Positions 27,234-34,763 of a stretch of DNA of 64,000 nt are shown piece by piece (within the stretch, counting starts at the first letter, position 1; each line of letters begins with the position of its first letter). This DNA comes from Rhodoglobus sp. (GTDB lineage Bacteria; Actinomycetota; Actinomycetes; Actinomycetales; Microbacteriaceae). Location: the NCBI GenBank assembly GCA_025464445.1, contig JAODLY010000041.1, forward strand, positions 1 through 64,000, in the 5' to 3' direction. Both the position numbers and the translations under genes were made by a program. The notes beneath the pieces were generated by a model, which was given only the letters and a program-made list of their open reading frames with translations, was not told the DNA's origin and did no database searches.

Positions 27234-27481
27234 TCGCTCTCGACGACATCCGGCGCATACTCGATGCCCACGCCAAATTGCGCGTTCCTGCTGCATCCGT
27301 CGAACCGAACGACGACCTCTACGCGTCCGGGATGACCTCGCATGCGAGCGTGAACGTCATGCTCGCGCTCGAGGACGCGTTCGATGTCGAGTTTCCGGAC
27401 GACCTTTTGACAAAGACCACCTTCTGCACGATTTCCGCGATCGGCGCAGCACTCGACACCCTCGTGACGGTGGATGCATGA
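27230..27481 (+). CDS. Dedicated acyl/peptidyl carrier protein
   Basis: An 83-residue carrier protein. The phosphopantetheine serine is Ser37 in GMTSHAS, placed eight residues before LALEDAFDVEFPD, as in fatty acid ACP. The usual Asp before this serine is Thr here. Overlap of 4 nt on both sides links it to the phosphopantetheinyl transferase and the dehydrogenase. In this context it most likely carries an aminoacyl group loaded by the ligase encoded two genes downstream. Confidence 0.9.
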   Translation: MIALDDIRRILDAHAKLRVPAASVEPNDDLYASGMTSHASVNVMLALEDAFDVEFPDDLLTKTTFCTISAIGAALDTLVTVDA

Positions 27482-28644
27482 GCGCAACCACCATCCAACC
27501 CACGGTAACCCTCGCCGCGAGGGCAGCCGTGGTCGCCGCAATCGCCGCCCAATACGCCGCCGACGTGGATGCCGCGGCTCGCTTTCCTCACGAAGCGATA
27601 GCCGCGCTGCGCGAGCACGGCCTGCTGGGCACCTCTGTGCCCCGCGAGTTCGGCGGCGAAAGCGCCACGCTGGCGGACCTCGCCGCTGTCGCAGCAGTGC
27701 TGGGCGCTGCCTGCTCATCGACCGGGATGATTTTCGCGATGCACCACAGCCAGGTGCTCAGCCTCACCCGTCACCTCGACGGTGCCCCCGCACTCGAACT
27801 GCTCGTCTCACGCATCGCGAGTGAGCAGTTGTTGGTGGCTTCGGCCACCACGGAGCTGGGCATCGGCGGGGATGTGCGATCGAGCCTCTGTTTCGTCGAC
27901 AGGGATGGCCAGACGGCGACCCTGGCCAAGAATGCCCCGGTCATCTCCTACGGGGCCGAAGCCGATCTCATCCTCGTGACCGCGCGGACGGATGCCGACA
28001 GTGCGCCGAGCGACCAGGTGCTTGTCGCCTGCGATCGCGATTCCACGACCCTCGAGGAGACCTCGGGCTGGGACACCATGGGCCTGCGCGGCACGAGCAG
28101 CAGGGGCTACCGGCTCACGGCCCGCGTCGACCTCGAACGGGTTGTGCCCACGCCCTACGAGGCGATCTCGACCGAGACGATGCTTCCCGTTTCGCACACC
28201 CTGTGGGCTGCGGTCTGGCTGGGCATGTCGCGCGCGGCAACCGAGATCTCCCGCCAGTACGTGCGCGCGGCGGCACGGCGCAGCATTGGCAGCCTGCCCT
28301 CCGGGGCGACCGCACTCGTCGGCCTCATCGCGGAGCTTGAACGTTTCGAGGCACTCGTAACCGCTGCGGGCGCGCGCTTCGATGACCTCAGCGCGGACCG
28401 AGCTGCGCTCGGCTCTGTCGGCTATCTCGTGAGCATGAACAACCTCAAGGTCACGGCATCGACACTCGTCGCGGACATTGTCGCTCGCGCCCTCTCCATC
28501 ACCGGCATCTCCGGCTATCGCAACGAGGGCCAGTACAGCGTCGCACGCCTGTTCCGCGACGCGCAGGGTGCAGCCCTCATGGTGCACAACGACCGGATCA
28601 TCGCGAACACCGCACAGCTCATCCTCGTCCAGAAGGGTTCATGA
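27478..28644 (+). CDS. Acyl-CoA dehydrogenase-like flavoprotein
   Basis: A 388-residue FAD enzyme of the acyl-CoA dehydrogenase superfamily, with the helical N domain, the beta domain (ASATTELGIGGD, GWDTMGLRGTSSRGY) and the helical C domain (ITGISGYRNEGQYSVARLFRD). Near the position of the catalytic Glu of medium-chain dehydrogenase (after the RDA at 360-362) the sequence has VHND and no Glu. A carrier-bound aminoacyl thioester is a likely substrate, comparable to prolyl-S-carrier dehydrogenases; this is inference from context. ATG at 27478 overlaps the carrier protein stop. Confidence 0.85.
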   Translation: MSATTIQPTVTLAARAAVVAAIAAQYAADVDAAARFPHEAIAALREHGLLGTSVPREFGGESATLADLAAVAAVLGAACSSTGMIFAMHHSQVLSLTRHLDGAPALELLVSRIASEQLLVASATTELGIGGDVRSSLCFVDRDGQTATLAKNAPVISYGAEADLILVTARTDADSAPSDQVLVACDRDSTTLEETSGWDTMGLRGTSSRGYRLTARVDLERVVPTPYEAISTETMLPVSHTLWAAVWLGMSRAATEISRQYVRAAARRSIGSLPSGATALVGLIAELERFEALVTAAGARFDDLSADRAALGSVGYLVSMNNLKVTASTLVADIVARALSITGISGYRNEGQYSVARLFRDAQGAALMVHNDRIIANTAQLILVQKGS

Positions 28645-28645
28645 C

Positions 28646-29587
28646 ATGACGATCATCGACACGGAGCGGGTTTCCGCTCTCGACGCCGCGAGGTCGGAGT
28701 TCAGGGACCAGCTGCTGGCCTCCGGCCTGTTGGTCGGCACGTCCGTGCCCGGCATCTACGGCCGCTCCGGCGCATTCGAGAGCATCGTCGCCGGGCTCGA
28801 CAGGTTGCTCGCCGAGATGGTCGGTCCGCTTCAAGCCCAGGTGCTGCGCTTCCCGCCGGTCTACCCACGTGCCGACTTCGAGCGCACCGACTACATCGCA
28901 TCCTTCCCCGACCTCAGCGGGGTGGTGTCGAGTTTCGAGCGTGGCGACAAGGAGCACGCAGCGCTGCTCAGCGCGCGCGCGGACGGCCACGCCTGGGACG
29001 GCTGGCTCGATCCCACGGACGTCGTGCTCACGCCCGCCATCTGTCACCCGCTGTATGCGACGCTCGAGGGGGAGCTGCCGGATGGCGGTGCCACCTTCGA
29101 CCTCTCGGGCTATGGCTTCCGCCACGAACCCTCAAATGACCCGATGCGCATGCAGTCGTTCAGGATGCGCGAGTTCGTCTACGTGGGAACCCCGGACGCA
29201 GCCCAATTGTTCCGTGACTCCTGGCTGGACAGGGCGCTCGAGACGCTCGCATCCCTCGGCCTCGCTGTCGACGCCGTGCCTGCGAACGACCCGTTCTTCG
29301 GCCGTGCCGGGCGCATGCTGGTGAGCGCCCAGTTGCGCGAGAACCTCAAGATCGAGATCGTCGTTCCCCTCTATGGCGACCTCTCCGAGGGCACGGCGAT
29401 CGCGTCCGCGAACTGCCAGCGCGATCACCTCACCGCCGCCTTCGGCATCCTGACTGCGGATGGCGCTGTAGCTCACGGCGCCTGCGTCGCGTTCGGCATG
29501 GAGCGCGTAACGCTCGCGTTGCTGCGCACCCACGGCCTCGATTTCCTGGCCTGGCCGGAGGGCGTTCGCGCACTCCTGGGGCTGTGA
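28646..29587 (+). CDS. Amino acid:[carrier protein] ligase (class II aaRS-like)
   Basis: A 313-residue relative of the class II synthetase core, resembling the atypical seryl-tRNA synthetase catalytic domain without a tRNA-binding domain. Known members activate glycine or alanine with ATP and load it on a carrier protein. Predicted zinc ligands are present and similarly spaced: Cys133 (AICHP), Glu176 (MREFVYVG) and Cys280 (GACVAFGMERV), with motif 3 Arg287. The start is ATG at 28646, 1 nt after the dehydrogenase stop; the open frame upstream is shadow. It should load the carrier protein of the same cassette. Confidence 0.87.
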   Translation: MTIIDTERVSALDAARSEFRDQLLASGLLVGTSVPGIYGRSGAFESIVAGLDRLLAEMVGPLQAQVLRFPPVYPRADFERTDYIASFPDLSGVVSSFERGDKEHAALLSARADGHAWDGWLDPTDVVLTPAICHPLYATLEGELPDGGATFDLSGYGFRHEPSNDPMRMQSFRMREFVYVGTPDAAQLFRDSWLDRALETLASLGLAVDAVPANDPFFGRAGRMLVSAQLRENLKIEIVVPLYGDLSEGTAIASANCQRDHLTAAFGILTADGAVAHGACVAFGMERVTLALLRTHGLDFLAWPEGVRALLGL

Positions 29588-29594
29588 TCTCCGG

Positions 29595-31298
29595 ATGATG
29601 GTCGATACCTGGTTCGGTGCAGAAGATGCACGGACCCTGGGTTTCCTGCACGTTCCCGACGACGGCGTAGCCCGTGGCGGTGTGGTCATCTGCCCACCGC
29701 TCGGGTACGACCACGCCCTTGGCTACCGGGGGATGCGCTACTTCGCGCAGCAACTGGAGGCTGCCGGCGTCGCGGCAATCCGCTTCGACTACCTCGGTGA
29801 GGGCGATGCGAGCGGTGCAACGGCATCCCCCAACTCGCAGGAGCGCTGGCTCACGACAATCGAGAACGCCGTCGCCTACCTGCACGAGTCCGGCGTGGAG
29901 CGTGTCGTCGTTCTCGGCTTGCGCAGTGGCGCCCTTCTCGCGGTCCGCGCGATGGATCGGCTGCGGGATGTCGCGGCTCTTGTGCTTTGGGACCCCGACC
30001 TTTCCGGCCGCCGTTTCGTGCGCAGGCAGCGCTCCTTGTACGAACTCACTGTCGGCGCAACGCCGCAAAGTGCAGACGACGCTGTGGCTCTGATCTCGCT
30101 CACACTCCACTCGTCCACGGCGGCATGGGTCGAGGGACTCGAGGTCACAGCGGGAGGTCTCTCCTCGGTCGGCGTCGAGACCCTCGTGCTCGGGCGCCGC
30201 GCGGACGATGCGAGCGCGGCATCCCGCAGAATCGCGCAAAGCGATGCCGCCGGCGTCGACTACCGCGTCATCGACGGGCAGGAAGAGTGGCTCGAGGCGC
30301 CCGGCGCGCTCGCGATCCTGCCCCAGGACTCCATTCGCACGATCATCCAGTGGGTGGGTGAGCGTCTTCCCGTTGCGGGAGGGCCCGTCCTGCCGGCGAT
30401 CACCGCGGAAACCCTCGTGGGCACATCGGCGGACGGCGTACCGATCGTCGAGCGCATTCGCCGCGTTGGCCCGAACGAACTCTTCGCCATCGAGACAGTT
30501 CTTGGCGACCAGCCGACCGAGGAGGAGCGCGGCATGATCGTGCTTCAGCCGGGCGCGGCGGAGCACCGTGTGGGCCCGGGCCGCTTCCAGGTGGACGCGG
30601 CCCGCGAGCTCGCTGCCCAGGGGTTTCGCGCAATCCGTTTCGACCGCAGGATCACCGGTGACAGCACTGAGGTGCGCCCTGGTGAACCGAGCCTCGTTTT
30701 CGCCGAGGAGTGGGTGGACGACGCCGATGACCTCATCGCGGGGCTCGCGACCGACAGCCCCCTCGTACTCGCCGGCCTGTGCGCCGGCGGCTGGGTGTCT
30801 GCTCGGGTTACCGAACGCCACACTGCCCGCCTGACGGTGCTCATGAGTCCGAACTACTTCAAGACCACATCGCTCAAGCCAGGCGGCTATACGAGGCTCA
30901 CCGAGACCCACCGCGATCACACACCCCTCATCGATAGGGTCAAGGGCGCGCTGCGGGAGCATGTCCCCGGCTGGCTGTGGCGCATGCTGGCGGGCCTCCA
31001 GCTATTCCACGATCCTGCGGTGCTCCTCGAAGCACCCAGTCGCAACCGGCGGAGCACGGTGGCGATCCTGCTCACTCCCGAAGACGTGGAGAACTTCGCA
31101 GGGCACCGCGGACCCGATGCGGTCGCGAGGCTCCGGGTTCACGGCGCAGATATTCGCGTGACGACCTACCCCTTCGGCGACCACTCGCTGTTCGGTGAGG
31201 AGGTGCGCGCGGCGATGCGGCGCGACCTGCTTGCGCTCGCCGAGAGCACGGTGCCCCAGGTCGCCGGGCCAGCCCTCGCGGAGCGCAGGCCGGCGTGA
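29595..31298 (+). CDS. Two-domain alpha/beta-hydrolase, both nucleophile elbows atypical
   Basis: A 567-residue fusion of two alpha/beta-hydrolase domains. Domain 1 (about 1-260) has the elbow GLRSG (108-112), where the nucleophile position is Arg. Domain 2 (about 275-550) has GLCAG (394-398), with Cys as nucleophile, and a late His530 in GDHSLF. The GLRxGA and GLCxG elbows recall the paired hydrolases of exosortase-type exopolysaccharide loci. I infer that domain 1 is non-catalytic and domain 2 a Cys-dependent thioesterase or acyltransferase. It starts 7 nt after the ligase gene; its own stop overlaps the flippase start. Confidence 0.8.
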   Translation: MMVDTWFGAEDARTLGFLHVPDDGVARGGVVICPPLGYDHALGYRGMRYFAQQLEAAGVAAIRFDYLGEGDASGATASPNSQERWLTTIENAVAYLHESGVERVVVLGLRSGALLAVRAMDRLRDVAALVLWDPDLSGRRFVRRQRSLYELTVGATPQSADDAVALISLTLHSSTAAWVEGLEVTAGGLSSVGVETLVLGRRADDASAASRRIAQSDAAGVDYRVIDGQEEWLEAPGALAILPQDSIRTIIQWVGERLPVAGGPVLPAITAETLVGTSADGVPIVERIRRVGPNELFAIETVLGDQPTEEERGMIVLQPGAAEHRVGPGRFQVDAARELAAQGFRAIRFDRRITGDSTEVRPGEPSLVFAEEWVDDADDLIAGLATDSPLVLAGLCAGGWVSARVTERHTARLTVLMSPNYFKTTSLKPGGYTRLTETHRDHTPLIDRVKGALREHVPGWLWRMLAGLQLFHDPAVLLEAPSRNRRSTVAILLTPEDVENFAGHRGPDAVARLRVHGADIRVTTYPFGDHSLFGEEVRAAMRRDLLALAESTVPQVAGPALAERRPA

Positions 31299-32587
31299 GT
31301 CTCGTCGCCCTCGTGAGGGGTCGCGCCAGCAGCCTCGGGCTCTATGGCGCCTCGGTTGTGCTGAACGGCGCGATCAGCCTCATCACCATCCCGGTCATCG
31401 TTGCGATTGCCGGCGCCGGGCCGTGGGCCTCGATGGCGACCGGGCAGTCCATCGGGGGATCTTTCGGGGTGCTTGTCGCCTTCGGGTGGGGGCTCACCGG
31501 GCCCGCCACGATCGCGATGACTGCGCCCGATCGCCGACCCGCCCTCTTTCTCGACTCGCTGTTCGCCCGTGGAGCGCTGCTCATCCCGTTGCTGCTCATC
31601 GAGGCCGTGGTGACGATGGCGATTGTGCCGAATGCGAAGGTCGTCGCCTTTGCCGCCGGCCTCTCGATGACGCTCGCCGGCGCATCCGCGAACTGGTACT
31701 TCACCGGGGAAAGCCGCCCGGGCCGATTCCTCGTTCTCGACACGGTCCCGAGGGTGGGTGGAACCATCCTCGGCCTGCTCCTGGTGCTCGCCACCCACGA
31801 GCTGTTGTTCTTCGCACTCGCCCAGCTCGCCGGGTCGCTCGTGGCCCTCATCGCCTCGGCCGTCGTCATCCTTCGGCGCCGCGAGCTGGACTTTCGTGCG
31901 GCATCCCGCTGGAGTGCGATCGTCGAGAGCCTCGCCGAACAGCGCCATGGCGTCGTCGCAACCGGCCTGTACGCCGCATTCACACCCGCCGTGCTGGCGA
32001 TCGTTGCCCTGGCCGCTCCCACGGTGCTGCCGCTGTTCGTGTTGGCTGACCGGCTCTCCAAGTTCGTTGGCATGGCGGTGTCTCCGCTTACGCAGGTATT
32101 CCAGGGCTGGGTCCCATCGGTCTTTGGGGCGGAGCTCGTGCGCCGCCTGCGAGTCTCGGGCACCGTGACTGTGGTCACTGCGCTGGTTGCCGGCACCCTG
32201 TACGCGGCGCTGTTGCCCTGGTTCGCCACGCTGCTCACCCACGGCCAGGTCGTTTTCGACGCTGTGACCGCAATCGCGTTTGGTCTCATCGCCGCGATCC
32301 AGGTCGTGCTGCCCTTCCTCACCAACGTGGCACTCATGGCGGTGGGGCGGCTCCGTGTGATCGCCCTGAGTGCGTCGGTGGGGGTGCCGCTCTCGCTCGC
32401 CGCGCTCGTCTTCGTCGTGTGGGCACGAGGCGGGGAGTATTCGGCGTGGGCCCTCGTCGGTGGCAACCTGGTGATTCTCGCCTGGCAGGTCATCGCACTG
32501 CGGGAAACCCTCGCGCGACTGGGAGCCGTTGTAGGCGGCGACGCAGCCATCGTGCCGGTGCAGCGCATCCGCGTTCCGGCCCCTTAA
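31295..32587 (+). CDS. Wzx-like polysaccharide flippase
   Basis: A 430-residue membrane protein with about twelve hydrophobic segments. It fits the oligosaccharide flippase (MOP superfamily) that moves lipid-linked repeat units across the membrane. Start GTG at 31295 overlaps the hydrolase stop (GTGA), so the export step is cotranscribed with the carrier-protein cassette. Its TAA stop is part of box C. Confidence 0.85.
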   Translation: MSLVALVRGRASSLGLYGASVVLNGAISLITIPVIVAIAGAGPWASMATGQSIGGSFGVLVAFGWGLTGPATIAMTAPDRRPALFLDSLFARGALLIPLLLIEAVVTMAIVPNAKVVAFAAGLSMTLAGASANWYFTGESRPGRFLVLDTVPRVGGTILGLLLVLATHELLFFALAQLAGSLVALIASAVVILRRRELDFRAASRWSAIVESLAEQRHGVVATGLYAAFTPAVLAIVALAAPTVLPLFVLADRLSKFVGMAVSPLTQVFQGWVPSVFGAELVRRLRVSGTVTVVTALVAGTLYAALLPWFATLLTHGQVVFDAVTAIAFGLIAAIQVVLPFLTNVALMAVGRLRVIALSASVGVPLSLAALVFVVWARGGEYSAWALVGGNLVILAWQVIALRETLARLGAVVGGDAAIVPVQRIRVPAP

Positions 32588-32602
32588 CCCGGTGGTTAAC
32601 CC
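32584..32602. promoter_or_regulatory. Direct-repeat box C of the polysaccharide locus
   Basis: TTAACCC at 32584 and 32596 (12-bp period), the first overlapping the flippase stop codon. The leader continues with CCTCA/TGAGG arms at 32656-32674, a C6 run and CATACCCGAT (32705-32714), and then the Wzc-like gene at 32751. Confidence 0.6.
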
Positions 32603-32750
32603 GGAACAACGCTGAACGCTTAGTCAGCCAGCGCGGGATGTAGCGGCCCGCTATCCCTCATTGTGGGGGTGAGGAGTTTTGTCCCCCCGAGACGACTCCC
32701 CAGGCATACCCGATTGCCTGGGAACCCGAACACCCGGAGCCATCCACCCA

Positions 32751-34763
32751 ATGGACATCCACGACTATCTCGGCGTGCTGCGCCGCGGCTGGGCTTTCCT
32801 GCTGCTCGGCGTACTCGTCGGAGTCGGCGCAGGAGCCGCGGCACAATCCATACAGGTGCCCAGCTATTCGGCGACCTCAAGGGACCTCATCACGAACGAC
32901 ACGTCGACGGACCTCACGGCGTCCCTGCAGGCGTCAAACCTCGCCCAGTCGCGGATCGCCTCATACGTGCTCGTCGTCTCGAGCGGCCTCGTGCTGCAGC
33001 CGGTGATCGACGAACTGGGCCTGGACATGACTGTCGACCAACTCGCCGGGCACCTCGCGGTGAGCGCCCCGGCGAACACACTCGTCATCGAGATCACGGC
33101 CAGTGCAGCATCCCCGGCTCTCGCCCAACGCATCGCGAACGCCACGAGCACCGTGTTCAGCACGGTGGTGGCCAACCAGATCGAGGCCGGAGTGCTCGTG
33201 CCTGCGCCCACGGCGAGCCCCACGCCCGGCGCGGTCCCCACGCCGGGTGCGACGGCGGCCCCGCTCGTTGCCGTGTCACCGGTCAGGGTCGTGAACATCG
33301 AGAAGGCCACCCTTCCCGCTGCGCCGAACAGCTCCGACGCGTCCCTCTTCCTGGTCGTCGGCGCCTTCCTCGGCCTCGCCGGGGGTCTTGTCGGCGCTTC
33401 GCTGCGCGAATCGCTCGACCGCCGCATTCGGGGACGCAAGGATGTCGCGGCGGCAACCACGCTCCCGGTCGTGGGCGAGGTGCGTCCCGACCGCACGATC
33501 CGCAGCACCCCGCTCGTGGTGAACACGATCCCGGGCGGCGCGACGGCGGAATCGTTCAGGGCCCTCAGGGCGAATCTCGAGCACATCCGCCTGCGCGACG
33601 GTCGCCGCACATTCGTGCTCGCGGCAATGGGGGCCAGGCAGGGCTCGTCGACGATCGCCGCGAACCTCGCGCTGGCGGTGGCCAACACCGCGACATCCGT
33701 TGTCGTGGTCGATGCAAACCTGTTGTCACCGACTCTCTCCTTCATCTTCGACAGCGCCGGTGCCCGTGGCCTCAGCGATGTGCTCACCGGCGAGGCCGAC
33801 CTCGATTCTGTGCTTCGCCACGGCACGATCGGCGACCTGTGGCTGCTGCCCGCCGGCGCGGTTCGCCCCGGCAGCGGCGAGCTGTTGGCTACCCAGGCGA
33901 TGCGCCAGCTCCTGGCCAGGCTGGAGGAGCGTTTCGACGTCGTGTTGATCGACGCCCCGGCGATCGGCCCGGTGACGGATGCCGCAGTGCTCGGCGCGTT
34001 CGGCGGTGCGACGCTCGTCGTGGCCGCAGAGGGCGTCGCCACCCGTCCCGCTTTGGCCCAGGCACTCGTCACCCTCGTCGCCGGAGGAAGCACCCCGATC
34101 GGGATAGTGCTCAACCGCATCCCGAGGCTGCTCAAGGGCCGCAGGTCGAAGGGGCGCGCGCGCCGGTTGCCTTCGCTACCTGCTCTCGCCGCGCGCCAGC
34201 GTCCACCGCGGGCGCCCAAGGTCGCACGTGAGCTCAGGCCCTCCAAGGCCCCGAAGCAGAAGCCCCCGCGACGGACAGTCGCCCCGGTGGCCGCCAGGAC
34301 GGTTCTCGATGCGCCACCTTCGCGTTTCGCCCCGGATCCCGCCCTGTCCGGCGCACTCAAGCCCATAGTGCCGTCCGCCGCCCTGCGCGCCCTTGGCGCG
34401 CCCATGCCTGCGGTCGGCGTGAAAGAGCCGGAGCGCGAAGAGCCTACGCAGCCCGCGCAAGAGCCCGAAGCCGAGATCGAGGAACAGCGCGAGCCGCGCC
34501 GTGTGACTGTCGGCGGCTACTCGAATGTCACTGCCATTACCCCCGCGATCTCGAAGGAACGCCTGGCCCGGGAGAACTACCTGCTCAAGTCACGCGAGCT
34601 CGAGCACGCCGCGAAGGAGCGCCTCGCCCACGAGCAGCGCAGGCTCGAGCTGCGAATTCGCGACCAACTCGATCACGAGAAGCGCGAACTCGGGCTCGTG
34701 CTCGACGATGAACTCGAAGACACGGTGATCCTGCCGACATTGCTCGCTGACGGCAAGGTCTAG
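32751..34763 (+). CDS. Wzz/Wzc-like polysaccharide co-polymerase with a broken P-loop
   Basis: A 670-residue membrane protein: helix 1 (about 14-32), an extracytoplasmic Wzz domain (about 33-198) with a Thr/Pro/Ala-rich stretch, helix 2 (about 199-217), and a cytoplasmic BY-kinase-like ATPase (about 262-460). The P-loop reads GARQGSST (294-301), where the invariant Lys is Ser299; Walker A' has DAN at 321 instead of DxD, and Walker B Asp401 remains. A 200-residue tail is basic and proline-rich, then a charged coil; there is no tyrosine cluster. Expect chain-length control without kinase activity. ATG 32751 follows leader C. Confidence 0.85.
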   Translation: MDIHDYLGVLRRGWAFLLLGVLVGVGAGAAAQSIQVPSYSATSRDLITNDTSTDLTASLQASNLAQSRIASYVLVVSSGLVLQPVIDELGLDMTVDQLAGHLAVSAPANTLVIEITASAASPALAQRIANATSTVFSTVVANQIEAGVLVPAPTASPTPGAVPTPGATAAPLVAVSPVRVVNIEKATLPAAPNSSDASLFLVVGAFLGLAGGLVGASLRESLDRRIRGRKDVAAATTLPVVGEVRPDRTIRSTPLVVNTIPGGATAESFRALRANLEHIRLRDGRRTFVLAAMGARQGSSTIAANLALAVANTATSVVVVDANLLSPTLSFIFDSAGARGLSDVLTGEADLDSVLRHGTIGDLWLLPAGAVRPGSGELLATQAMRQLLARLEERFDVVLIDAPAIGPVTDAAVLGAFGGATLVVAAEGVATRPALAQALVTLVAGGSTPIGIVLNRIPRLLKGRRSKGRARRLPSLPALAARQRPPRAPKVARELRPSKAPKQKPPRRTVAPVAARTVLDAPPSRFAPDPALSGALKPIVPSAALRALGAPMPAVGVKEPEREEPTQPAQEPEAEIEEQREPRRVTVGGYSNVTAITPAISKERLARENYLLKSRELEHAAKERLAHEQRRLELRIRDQLDHEKRELGLVLDDELEDTVILPTLLADGKV

